Shown: positions 51,248-59,241 of the stretch, in pieces | Position numbering within the stretch: position 1 is the stretch's first letter | Layout: each line of letters starts with the position of its first letter | Origin: Mesorhizobium sp. M2D.F.Ca.ET.226.01.1.1 | Lineage (GTDB): Bacteria > Pseudomonadota > Alphaproteobacteria > Rhizobiales > Rhizobiaceae | Length of the DNA stretch: 64,000 nt | Reading direction: 5' to 3' | Assembly (NCBI RefSeq): GCF_004022705.2 | Contig: NZ_RZOY02000006.1 | Coordinates: 94,943-158,942, forward strand | Notes under the pieces: model-generated | Told to the model about the DNA's origin: nothing | The model's input: the letters and a program-made list of their open reading frames with translations, nothing else | The model's database searches: none | Translations under genes and position numbers: made by a program

Positions 51248-52666
51248 CTAGTGTCCTGGGCCCGGCAAGATCTTGCCGGGGTTCATGATGTTGAGCGGAT
51301 CGAGCGCCTGCTTGATCGTGCGCATGATATCGACGCCATGGCCGAGCTCGTGGCGCAGGAAGCCGACCTTGCCCTGGCCGATACCGTGCTCGCCGGTGCA
51401 AGTGCCTTCCATGGCGATCGCGCGCATGTTGAGCCTGGCGACGAATTTTTCGGCAAGCACGATCTCATCCGGATTGTCGACATCCATCAGCACCAGCACG
51501 TGGAAATTGCCATCGCCGGCATGGCCTACGATGGGTGCTATCAGCCCCATCTCGGCAATGTCGGCCTCGGTCTCGGTGACGCATTCGGCAAGCCGCGAGA
51601 TCGGCACGCACACATCGGTCGAAAGCCCCTTGGCGCCGGGACGCAAGGTCAGCGATGACCAGTAAGCGTCGTGCCGAGCCTTCCACAGCTTCGTCCGCTC
51701 CTCGGCGACGCTGGTCCACAGGAACGGCCCGCCGCCATTCTCCTCGGCGATCATGCCGAAGGTCTCGGCCTGTTCGGCGACGCCCGCGTCGCTGCCGTGG
51801 AACTCGACGAACAGGCACGGGCTCTCCGGATAGTCGAGCTTGGAATAATTCTTCATCGCCCGCATCTGCAGCGCGTTGACCAGTTCGATGCGCGCCACCG
51901 GAATGCCCATCTGGATGGTCGCAATCACCGTGTTGCAGGCCGCTTCCAGGCTCGGGAACGGGCAGACGCCACCGGAGATCGCCTGCGGAATGCCCTGCAG
52001 CCGCAGCGTCAGCGAGGTGATGACGCCGAGCGTGCCTTCGGAACCGACCAGAAGCCTGGTCAGGTCGTATCCGGCCGAGCTTTTCTTCGCCCGCTTGCCG
52101 GTCGTCACCGTCTCGCCATCGGCCATGACAGCGGTCAGCGAGAGCACGTTTTCGCGCATCGTGCCGTACCGCACGGCGTTGGTGCCGGACGCCCTGGTCG
52201 CCGCCATGCCGCCAAGCGAGGCATTGGCGCCGGGATCGATCGGGAAGAACAGGCCGGTGTCACGCAGGTGCCGGTTGAGGTCCTCGCGCGTCACCCCCGG
52301 CTCGACCGTGCAGTCGAGGTCCTGCGGATTGACCGACAGGATGCGGTTCATGCGCGAAGTGTCGATGGAGATGCCGCCGCCCGGCGCGTTGGTATGGCCT
52401 TCGAGCGAGGAGCCGACGCCGAAGGCGATGACGGGCACACGGTAGGCGGCGCAGGCGCGCACGATCTCCTGCACTTCTTCGGTCGTCTCGACGAAGGCGA
52501 CACCGTCCGGCGCCTGGGTCGGGATATAGGTGGTGGTATGCGCGTGCTGGCCGCGGATCGCCTCGCCGGTCTGGAAGCGTTCGCCGAAGCGCTGCTTGAG
52601 GATGCCGAGCACCGCGGCGATGCCTTCCTCGTTGCGCTCGACCGGGTTGAGGTCGCTCAAAGCCAT
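51248..52666 (-). CDS. FAD-linked D-lactate dehydrogenase (LDHD/GlcD type)
   Basis: FAD-dependent oxidase of 472 residues transferring electrons from D-lactate or a similar 2-hydroxy acid. The FAD_binding_4 domain shows VIAFGVGSSLEGHTNAPGGGISID and VTREDLNRHLRDTGLFFPIDPGANASLGGMAATRASGTNAVRYGTM. The C-terminal FAD-oxidase part shows PIVGHAGDGNFHVLVL and EGTCTGEHGIGQGK. The ATG at 52666 has GGAGG 5 nt upstream. D-lactate is the most likely substrate from overall resemblance; glycolate or 2-hydroxyglutarate cannot be excluded. Fe-S subunit genes are absent. Confidence 0.9.
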   Translation of the reverse strand: MALSDLNPVERNEEGIAAVLGILKQRFGERFQTGEAIRGQHAHTTTYIPTQAPDGVAFVETTEEVQEIVRACAAYRVPVIAFGVGSSLEGHTNAPGGGISIDTSRMNRILSVNPQDLDCTVEPGVTREDLNRHLRDTGLFFPIDPGANASLGGMAATRASGTNAVRYGTMRENVLSLTAVMADGETVTTGKRAKKSSAGYDLTRLLVGSEGTLGVITSLTLRLQGIPQAISGGVCPFPSLEAACNTVIATIQMGIPVARIELVNALQMRAMKNYSKLDYPESPCLFVEFHGSDAGVAEQAETFGMIAEENGGGPFLWTSVAEERTKLWKARHDAYWSSLTLRPGAKGLSTDVCVPISRLAECVTETEADIAEMGLIAPIVGHAGDGNFHVLVLMDVDNPDEIVLAEKFVARLNMRAIAMEGTCTGEHGIGQGKVGFLRHELGHGVDIMRTIKQALDPLNIMNPGKILPGPGH

Positions 52667-52716
52667 GAATTCCTCCGCGAATGGACCAGTGGCCACCCTT
52701 GTAATGCAGCTATGGA

Positions 52717-52772
52717 TGATGCCTAAAGCAAATCCAGGAAAAGTGTGAAGCAGTTTTCCGTCCGCAATTGCG
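52717..52772. repeat. Palindromic intergenic repeat, thioesterase upstream copy
   Basis: GATGCCTAAAGCAAATCCAGG, then GGAAAA and TTTTCC arms around GTGTGAAGCAG, ending CCGCAATTGCG. It is a mosaic relative of the CATGAT/CCGAAAA elements at 8186 and 14277, with the CCAGGAAAA branch instead. Confidence 0.65.
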
Positions 52773-52831
52773 CCAGAACGACGAGAACCTCACCGGCCAC
52801 GCACTGTCCAGAGACGATCAAGGAAAATCAG

Positions 52832-53317
52832 ATGACGATCCCCGCACCGATCATTTCCGGCCCAATGGCGATCGAAAAGGAATGGATCGACTATAACGGC
52901 CATCTCAACATGGCCTATTACAACGTCCTGTTCGACCGCTGCTCGGACCAGGCGTTCGAGCTGATGGGCATGGGGCCGAACTACGCCAAGGAGCGGCGCC
53001 TCACCATTTACACGGCCGAGGTCCATGTCTGCTACGTGCAGGAGCTGCATCTCGACCACAAGGTGAACGTCTCGTTCCAGCTGATCGATCACGACGAGAA
53101 GCGCCTGCGCGCCTACCAGGAAATCCGTCATGTCGACGGCTGGCTGGCGGCGACGTCCGAATCGCTCTCGCTGCATGTCGACATGGAGGGGCCGAGAGTG
53201 GCCCCCTTCCCGGCCGACGTGATGGCCGAGGTCGAGGCCATGCACGCCGCCCATGCCGCGCTGCCGATGCCGGAGCGGGCCGGCCGCTCGATCGGCATCA
53301 AACGCAAGAGCGCTTGA
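52832..53317 (+). CDS. Hotdog-fold thioesterase family protein
   Basis: A 161-residue cytosolic protein of the acyl-CoA thioesterase superfamily. The active-site-like WIDYNGHLNMAYYNVLFDRCSDQAFELMG contains the N-G-H-x-N helix start typical of 4HBT-type enzymes. AYQEIRHVDGWLAATSESLSLHVDM forms the following strands. The ATG at 52832 is used because AAGGA lies 8 nt upstream; the open frame upstream runs through the repeat. Similar proteins near carnitine or betaine catabolism act on betainyl-CoA, but that context is not present. Confidence 0.8.
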   Translation: MTIPAPIISGPMAIEKEWIDYNGHLNMAYYNVLFDRCSDQAFELMGMGPNYAKERRLTIYTAEVHVCYVQELHLDHKVNVSFQLIDHDEKRLRAYQEIRHVDGWLAATSESLSLHVDMEGPRVAPFPADVMAEVEAMHAAHAALPMPERAGRSIGIKRKSA

Positions 53318-53330
53318 AGCACGCAAACGC

Positions 53331-53359
53331 CCACGTTAACCTTACCAAGGTTTTAACGT
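53331..53359. repeat. Inverted repeat upstream of small hypothetical gene
   Basis: CACGTTAACCTT / AAGGTTTTAACGTG with a 3-nt loop and a 2-nt bulge. Two GANTC (CcrM methylation) sites follow within 40 bp. It may terminate the thioesterase transcript or regulate the next gene. Confidence 0.5.
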
Positions 53360-53462
53360 GAACAAGTCAGTTGAGTCCGTTGAACGACTCAGGGGCGCGT
53401 TCGAAAACCGCCGTACCGGGTTGCGCACGGGCGGCTGGCGGAATGCGGTGCGAGGACAGTGC

Positions 53463-53660
53463 ATGAAAACCGACATCAAGGTCGAAGTGGAGCGGTTGGC
53501 GGCCGATCCACGCATCACCGACTATGATTTCTGGCGATCGCTGAAGAACGTCAACAACGAGATCTTCCACATCGCCAACAACAATGAACCGATTCCGTTC
53601 GACATGATCCGCTGGCGCGCGATTCTGACCCGGGCGCGCATGAGGCGCGGGCACGGCTGA
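53463..53660 (+). CDS. Small hypothetical protein
   Basis: About 65 residues, starting MKTDIKVEVERLAADPRITDYDFWRSLKNVNNEIFHIANNN-type sequence and ending RWRAILTRARMRRGHG. It has no membrane segment or signal peptide. The GTG at 53358 would give 100 residues, but the extra part looks less protein-like. I recognise no family. It is convergent with the AsnC gene, 3 bp apart. Confidence 0.5.
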   Translation: MKTDIKVEVERLAADPRITDYDFWRSLKNVNNEIFHIANNNEPIPFDMIRWRAILTRARMRRGHG

Positions 53661-53663
53661 TCA

Positions 53664-54140
53664 TCACCTCTGCTTGAACCCGCCGAGCGGCGAGCGCGGC
53701 TCGATCGGCGATGACTGGATGATCGCGGTATTGGTCATCGCATAGGGAATGATCCGGTCGATCAGGCGCTCGAGTTCGCCCACCGAGCCGACATGCGTGA
53801 GCGCGATGAAGCAATCCTCGCCGGTCACCCGGTCGCATTGGGCGATTTCCGGCAGGTCGCGAATGATGTCCGCCACCACCGAAAGCTGCCCCGGCACCGG
53901 CCTGATTCTGAGCCATGCCGACAGTTTCAGCCCGAGCGCCGCCGGATTGATCCTGACCGTGTAGGCCTCGATCACGCCGTTCTCCTGCAATTTGCGGATC
54001 CGCTCCGCCACGCTCGGCGCCGACAGGCCGACGGCACGCGCCAGTTCCGCCGTGCTGATACGCGCGTCCTTTTCCAGGAGCCTCAGGATCTTCAGATCCA
54101 CGGCGTCGAGATCGGCATTTTCATTTCGAAGGTTTTTCAA
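53664..54140 (-). CDS. Lrp/AsnC-family regulator
   Basis: A 158-residue regulator with an N-terminal helix-turn-helix (LDAVDLKILRLLEKDARISTAELARAVGLSAPSVAERIRKLQENGVI) and a C-terminal RAM/AsnC effector domain (CDRVTGEDCFIALTHVGSVGELERLIDRIIPYAMTNTAIIQS). It is divergent from the EamA exporter gene and is the likely regulator of it, responding to an amino acid. The inverted repeat at 54202-54226 sits between them. Confidence 0.93.
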   Translation of the reverse strand: MKNLRNENADLDAVDLKILRLLEKDARISTAELARAVGLSAPSVAERIRKLQENGVIEAYTVRINPAALGLKLSAWLRIRPVPGQLSVVADIIRDLPEIAQCDRVTGEDCFIALTHVGSVGELERLIDRIIPYAMTNTAIIQSSPIEPRSPLGGFKQR

Positions 54141-54201
54141 CTTTTTTCTCTTCCATCAGAAAGAAAACGATCCACTATGCTAATGGTCGCGCATATAGTT
54201 T

Positions 54202-54226
54202 GCGCATTTCGCCTGCGATAATGCGC
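54202..54226. promoter_or_regulatory. Candidate AsnC operator
   Basis: GCGCATT / AATGCGC form a perfect 7-bp inverted repeat with an 11-bp spacer, ending 2 bp before the EamA start codon, where bound regulator would block transcription or translation. Confidence 0.5.
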
Positions 54227-54228
54227 GT

Positions 54229-55155
54229 ATGAGCAACCAAACGCAAATTCCAGCCGCAAACCAGGCCTCCGGTGGTACCGGGACGGCGCGCCCAGCCCCT
54301 GCGGGCCTTGCCGGGCTGGCCGACGCGCTGCCGCCGCATGCCTGGTTCTGCGTCAGCGCGGTGTTCCATTATCTCGGCCCGGCCTTCGCGGTGCTGCTCT
54401 TCGATCAGGTCGGCGTGCTCGGCATGGCCTGGTTGCGCATCGCCACCGCCGCTCTCATCTTCGCCCCGTTGACCAAACCCTGGCGCGTTTTCGCCGGCGC
54501 CGATCGAGCTCAGCGGCTGCTCCTGCTCGCCTTCGGCGCCTGCCTGGCGGTGATGAACTGCTCGTTCTATCTGGCGCTCGACCGGCTGCCGATCTCATTG
54601 GTGGCGGCGATTGAATTCGTCGGCACGATCGCGGTGGCGCTCGTCGGCCTGCGCAGCCGCCGCAATTTCGCGGCGCTGGCCATTGCCGTTGCCGGCACCT
54701 TGCTGCTCATCGACGTGAGATGGTCGAGCGATCCGGTGGGCCTGTTCTGGGCCTTTCTGAACGGCGCGCTGTTCGTCGGCTACATCGTGATCGGCCACCG
54801 CGTCGCCCGGACCGGCATCGGCATTGCAGGTCTCGGCACCGCCATGGCGATCGCCTTCCTCGTCGTCTTGCCCATCGGCTTTAGCGAAGCGCTGCCGGCC
54901 TTCTCGTCGCCGCAACTGCTGATCGCCGCGATCGGCGTCGGCGTCTGCTCTTCAGTCATCCCTTACATCTGCGATCAACTCGCCATGGCGCGACTGCCGC
55001 GCGCGAGCTTCGCGCTGATGCTGTCGCTCCTGCCGCTCACGGCGACGCTCATCGGCGTCGTCGTGCTGCGCCAGGTGCCGGTCGTCACGGATTGCCTCGG
55101 CGTCGCTCTGGTGATCGCCGGCGTTGCCATGCACAAGCCGGCGGCAAATACATGA
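54229..55155 (+). CDS. EamA-family (RhtA-like) amino acid exporter
   Basis: A 308-residue inner-membrane transporter of the drug/metabolite superfamily with about ten hydrophobic segments. AWLRIATAALIFAPLTKPWR and PISLVAAIEFVGTIAVALVGLRSRRN match the RhtA threonine/homoserine exporter branch. The ATG at 54229 lacks a good Shine-Dalgarno because the operator-like repeat occupies that site. The divergent AsnC-type gene suggests control by an amino acid. The substrate is inferred from relatives. Confidence 0.88.
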   Translation: MSNQTQIPAANQASGGTGTARPAPAGLAGLADALPPHAWFCVSAVFHYLGPAFAVLLFDQVGVLGMAWLRIATAALIFAPLTKPWRVFAGADRAQRLLLLAFGACLAVMNCSFYLALDRLPISLVAAIEFVGTIAVALVGLRSRRNFAALAIAVAGTLLLIDVRWSSDPVGLFWAFLNGALFVGYIVIGHRVARTGIGIAGLGTAMAIAFLVVLPIGFSEALPAFSSPQLLIAAIGVGVCSSVIPYICDQLAMARLPRASFALMLSLLPLTATLIGVVVLRQVPVVTDCLGVALVIAGVAMHKPAANT

Positions 55156-55165
55156 ATTTGTTCGA

Positions 55166-56053
55166 CTAGGCGAGCTTCTCTTTGAGAAACGCCACTGTCC
55201 TGCCCCAGGCAAGGTCGGCCGCCTTCTTGTCATAGCGCGCGGCCGAAGTGTCGTTGTTGAAGGCGTGGTTGGCGCCCTCATAGACATAGACCTTGTATTC
55301 AACATGGGCTGCATCAAGCGCCTTCTTGTAGGCATCGATGCCGGCATTGGTGCGCTCGTCCAAACCGGCATAGTGAAGGAGCAGCGGCGCCTTGATCTTC
55401 GCAGCATCCTCCGCCTTGGGCTGCATACCGTAATAGGCGACGCCGGCGCTGAGATCGGGCGCATGGACGGCAAGCTGGTTCACCGCGCCGCCGCCCCAAC
55501 AGAAACCGACCGCACCGACCTTGCCGTTACCGTCCTTGAGGCCCTTGAGATAGGCGACCGTCGCCACGCCGTCGGCCGCGACCTGGGCAGCGTCGAGCTT
55601 GGTGAACATGTCGCGCGCCTTGTCCTCGTCGGACGGCGTGCCGCCAAGCGGCGACAGGAAGTCGGGCGCGAGCGCCACGAATCCCTCCAGCGCTACGCGT
55701 CGGGCGACATCGCGGATGTGCGGGTTGAGACCTCTGTTTTCGTGGATGACGATGACGGTGCCGAGCTTGCCGGACTGACCGGCGGGCTTGACCAGATAGC
55801 CCTTCATCTCACCGCTTGAGCCGGGATAGGTGATGTCCTCGCCCTTCACGCGGGAGTCGTCTTCGGCGACGATCGCCGCCTGGATGGAATTCGCCGCCAG
55901 CATCGGCGCGATCGCGGTCGCCGCGGCGCCCGAGCCCGCCAGCTTCGTCAGTTGCTCCATGAAGCGGCGCCGGTCGAGCGTCAGATGCGTATACTCGTCA
56001 TAGGCATCGATCATCGCCCGCGTGATGACGGGCTTGGCAACGGGCTCGGTCAT
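55166..56053 (-). CDS. Dienelactone hydrolase-family protein
   Basis: An alpha/beta hydrolase of 295 residues. The nucleophile cysteine is in VGAVGFCWGGGAVNQL, the Asp in HYAGLDERTNAG, and the His in EGANHAFNNDTSAARY. Residues about 28-55 (LDRRRFMEQLTKLAGSGAAATAIAPMLAANS) resemble an internal twin-arginine signal, so export is possible. The ATG at 56053 has GAGGA upstream. Family members hydrolyse dienelactone, but many act on other esters, so the specific substrate is unknown. Confidence 0.88.
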   Translation of the reverse strand: MTEPVAKPVITRAMIDAYDEYTHLTLDRRRFMEQLTKLAGSGAAATAIAPMLAANSIQAAIVAEDDSRVKGEDITYPGSSGEMKGYLVKPAGQSGKLGTVIVIHENRGLNPHIRDVARRVALEGFVALAPDFLSPLGGTPSDEDKARDMFTKLDAAQVAADGVATVAYLKGLKDGNGKVGAVGFCWGGGAVNQLAVHAPDLSAGVAYYGMQPKAEDAAKIKAPLLLHYAGLDERTNAGIDAYKKALDAAHVEYKVYVYEGANHAFNNDTSAARYDKKAADLAWGRTVAFLKEKLA

Positions 56054-56266
56054 GGCTTTCCTCGACGACAGTTGGCAACGATTGGCTGGGGTGATCCGCA
56101 AGATAGGGTCGGGATTCAAGCGGTCCAGTCACGTCCGGATGACGATCAAGAGAGCCGCGGCTCGCCCATCACATTTTGGTCATTTCCGAAAGCCTTGATG
56201 ATGCTGTCACATTAGGAAGGAAAGCTGCTGGCGCAGCTTCGATCCGATCGACGAAAGGGGAACGCC

Positions 56267-56704
56267 ATGAATGTACAGGACATCGTCAACACCGTCTCGC
56301 AAAAGGCGGGACTTGACGAACCCACTACCGAGAAGGTCGTCGGCACCATCTTTTCCGTGCTCGAGCATGAGGCTGAAGGGACCAGCGTTTCGTCCTTCTT
56401 TGCCCAGATCCCCGGCGCCGACGCCCTGGCGCAGAAATATGACGTCATGGCCGCCGGCGCGGCGGCCGGTTCGGGCGGCGGCCTGTTGTCGTCGCTGCAG
56501 GGCGCGCTTGGCGGAGTGCTCGGCGAAAAGGCCGGGGCCCTGATCAACGGCATTGCAGCCCTCAAGGCGTCCGGTCTCGACATGGCGCAAATCCGGCAGG
56601 CCGGGGAGACCTTGATCAAACAGGCCGAAGCAGCCGCCGGCCCGGATCTTACGAACCAGGTGCTGGACCAGGTGCCGAGCCTGAAAGGCCATCTTGGGCT
56701 TTGA
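56267..56704 (+). CDS. Small helical protein of unknown function (DUF2780/DUF2267-like)
   Basis: A 145-residue protein starting MNVQDIVNTVSQKAGLDEPTTEKVVGTIFSVLEHEAEG. It has a central glycine/alanine-rich stretch (AAGSGGGLLSSLQGALGGVLGEKAGALINGIAALKASG) and a C-terminal helix. It resembles small helical DUF2780/DUF2267-type proteins, but the match is from pattern only. It has no signal peptide. The gene is convergent with gcd. It has a plausible ribosome-binding site (GAAAGGGG) before the ATG. Confidence 0.5.
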   Translation: MNVQDIVNTVSQKAGLDEPTTEKVVGTIFSVLEHEAEGTSVSSFFAQIPGADALAQKYDVMAAGAAAGSGGGLLSSLQGALGGVLGEKAGALINGIAALKASGLDMAQIRQAGETLIKQAEAAAGPDLTNQVLDQVPSLKGHLGL

Positions 56705-56720
56705 AGCCCGACGCCTTCCC

Positions 56721-59036
56721 TCACTTCGGCAAAGCATAGGCCATCACATAGTCGCCCGGCTTGGTGCCGACCGAGCCGTGGCCGCCGGCGACGATGACGA
56801 CGAACTGGCGGCCATCGGCCACCGTATAGGTCATCGGTGTCGACTGTCCGCCGGCCGGCAGCCTCGCCTGCCAGAGCTGCCTGCCTGTGGCGAGGTCATA
56901 GGCGCGCAGATAGTCGTCGACAGCGGCGCCCAGGAAAGCGACGCCGCCCCCCGTGATCATCGGCCCGCCGATGCCTGGAACACCGACCTTGAGCGGCAAG
57001 GGCAGTGGCGTCATGTCGTACACAGTACCGTTGCGGTGCTTGTAGGCGATGTTTCCGGTCTTGAGGTCGACGCCGGCGACATAGCCCCAGGGCGGCGCCT
57101 GGCAAGGAATGCCGAGCGGCGACAGGAACGGCCCCATCGCCACCGCATAAGGCGCGCCCTCGTTGCGGTTCAGCCCCTGCTCGCTGCCCTTGGTGTTGTC
57201 GCCCGGCGGCGGCACGTCCGCGCGCGGAATGAGCTTCGAGGTGAAGGCGAGATAGGTCGGCATGCCGAACATCACCTGCCGCACCGGGTCGACCGCGACA
57301 CCACCCCAGTTGAAGACGCCGAAATTGCCGGGATAGATCAGCGAGCCCTGCAGCGAGGGCGGCGTGTAACGACCCTCATAGCGCAATTTCTTCAGCTCGA
57401 TCCGGCAGGCCAGCTGGTCGAAGATGGTGATGCCCCACATGTCGGCGCCGGTCAGCGGCTTCGGATTGAAGGAAAGGTCGGAGGCAGGCTGCGTCGGCGA
57501 GGCATGATCGCCCTCGATCGCGCCGCCGGGTGCTGCCACTTCCTTCACCGGGATGATCGGCTCGCCCGTGCGCCGGTCGAGCACATAGAGATCGCCTTGC
57601 TTGGTCGGCCCGACCAGCGCCGGCACGACGCCGCCCTGCGTTGTGATGTCGACCAGTGTCGGCTGCGCCGGCACGTCCATGTCCCACAGATCGTGATGCA
57701 CGGTCTGCCGCACCCAGCGCAGCTGGCCGGTGTTGAGGTCGAGCGCGGTGATCGATGAGGAGAATTTCTCGACATTGGCGCTGCGGCCCATGCCGAGCTG
57801 GTCCGGCGTCTGGTTGCCAAGCGGCAGATAGAGCAGCCCGAGCTTCTCGTCGGCGCTTGCGGTCGACCACATGTTGGGGGAGTTGTGCGTGTAGGTCTGC
57901 CCGGCGGGCAGTGGCGTCGTCACGTCCGGATTGCCCGAATCCCAGTTCCACAACAGCGCGCCGCTATCGACCTCGAAGGCGCGGATGACGCCCGACGGCT
58001 CTTCGGTCGAATAATTGTCATTGACCGCGCCGCCGACGATGATCTTGCCGCCGACGATCAGTGGCGCCGAGGTCGAATAGTAATAGCCCGACTTCGGGTA
58101 AGGCATGTTGGCCATCAGGTTCAGCGTACCGCCCTCGGCGAAAGACGGGCAGACTTGCCCGTTCGCGGCATCGAGCGCGATCAGCCTGGCATCGGAGGTC
58201 GGCAGGTAGACTCGCTGGGCGCAAGGCTGGCCGGCGGCGATCTTGGCGTCGGCATAATAGGACACGCCGCGGCAGGTCTGGTGCTGGCGGTTGGGATCGA
58301 GCTTGATCTTCGGATCGTAGCGCCATTTCTCCTTGCCAGTCGCGGCATCGATGGCGATGGCGAAATTATGCGGCGTGCAGATGAACAGCGCATCGCCGAT
58401 CTTGAGCGGCGTCACTTGATAGGTTGTTTCGCCGATGTCGTCGGGGCCTTTGACGTCACCGGTGCGGTAGGTCCAGGCCGGCTGCAACTTGGCGACATTG
58501 TCGGGTGTGATCTGGTCGAGCGGCGAATAGCGCTGGCCGAACGGCGTGCGGCCGTAGAAATGCCACTCGCCGGCCGGCATGTCGCCGCCGAGATTGGCCG
58601 CCGTCGTCACCTTATCGGTGCCCAGTGTGCCACCGATGTCCTTGGGATCGGCGGTCATCGAATACCCGGCGACCGCGAGCGAAGCGAGCACGGCCAGGAT
58701 CAGCGGCGCGCGCGCGTCCGGCCCACGCAGGCCGCGCCTTGCCCATGGCGTCAGCAGCCACAGCGCGATGAGCACGATGACGCCGCCACGCGGACCAAGC
58801 TGCCACCAGTCGAAGCCGATTTCCCAGACCGCCCAGCAGAGCGTGGCAAGCACGAACAGCGCGTAGAACCAGAGCGAGGTCGACCTGCGCATGAGAAGCA
58901 GCCAGCCGGTGATCAGGAAAACCAGGCCGGCGATGACGTAGTACCAGCTGCCGCCCAGCACGGCGAGCCAGATGCCGCCGCCGCCGAGAACGAGCCCGAT
59001 GAGGAACAGGACGAGGGAGGTGATGGTGACAGCCAA
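56721..59036 (-). CDS. gcd: Membrane-bound PQQ-dependent glucose dehydrogenase
   Basis: Periplasmic oxidation of glucose to gluconolactone with electrons to ubiquinone. From the TTG at 59036 the protein is 771 residues. AAGGAG lies 7 nt upstream, which favours this start over one at 59072. About five N-terminal hydrophobic segments (to residue 140) anchor it. The PQQ beta-propeller follows: GEWHFYGRTPFGQRYSPLDQITPDNV, and CQRVYLPTSDARLIALDAANG. The C-terminal tryptophan-docking GPMITGGGVAFLGAAVDDYLRAYDLATG belongs to the same propeller. In rhizobia Gcd drives gluconate-based phosphate solubilisation. PQQ synthesis genes are elsewhere. Confidence 0.94.
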   Translation of the reverse strand: MAVTITSLVLFLIGLVLGGGGIWLAVLGGSWYYVIAGLVFLITGWLLLMRRSTSLWFYALFVLATLCWAVWEIGFDWWQLGPRGGVIVLIALWLLTPWARRGLRGPDARAPLILAVLASLAVAGYSMTADPKDIGGTLGTDKVTTAANLGGDMPAGEWHFYGRTPFGQRYSPLDQITPDNVAKLQPAWTYRTGDVKGPDDIGETTYQVTPLKIGDALFICTPHNFAIAIDAATGKEKWRYDPKIKLDPNRQHQTCRGVSYYADAKIAAGQPCAQRVYLPTSDARLIALDAANGQVCPSFAEGGTLNLMANMPYPKSGYYYSTSAPLIVGGKIIVGGAVNDNYSTEEPSGVIRAFEVDSGALLWNWDSGNPDVTTPLPAGQTYTHNSPNMWSTASADEKLGLLYLPLGNQTPDQLGMGRSANVEKFSSSITALDLNTGQLRWVRQTVHHDLWDMDVPAQPTLVDITTQGGVVPALVGPTKQGDLYVLDRRTGEPIIPVKEVAAPGGAIEGDHASPTQPASDLSFNPKPLTGADMWGITIFDQLACRIELKKLRYEGRYTPPSLQGSLIYPGNFGVFNWGGVAVDPVRQVMFGMPTYLAFTSKLIPRADVPPPGDNTKGSEQGLNRNEGAPYAVAMGPFLSPLGIPCQAPPWGYVAGVDLKTGNIAYKHRNGTVYDMTPLPLPLKVGVPGIGGPMITGGGVAFLGAAVDDYLRAYDLATGRQLWQARLPAGGQSTPMTYTVADGRQFVVIVAGGHGSVGTKPGDYVMAYALPK

Positions 59037-59068
59037 GACGGTGCTCCTTCGACTGTTGCCCGCTTCAA

Positions 59069-59105
59069 GCAATTCCAGGAAAAGCCTGAAGCGACTTCCA
59101 GGCGA
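59069..59105. repeat. Degenerate intergenic repeat between gcd and uvrD
   Basis: AATTCCAGGAAAAGCCTGAAGCGACTTCCAGG resembles the CCAGGAAAA branch of the family seen at 52717, with decayed arms. The call is weak. Confidence 0.45.
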
Positions 59106-59241
59106 CGGCGTGCCGTCCCTGTCCTGCCGCCAGCTTTCCCTTGCCCGCTCCGGCTGTCAAGTTGGTCCGGGACACGCGAAACTAGAACAAAACGTAGACA
59201 AGTTCTGGCCTTTCGCTGCCGAATCACTACATTCGGGGGCG

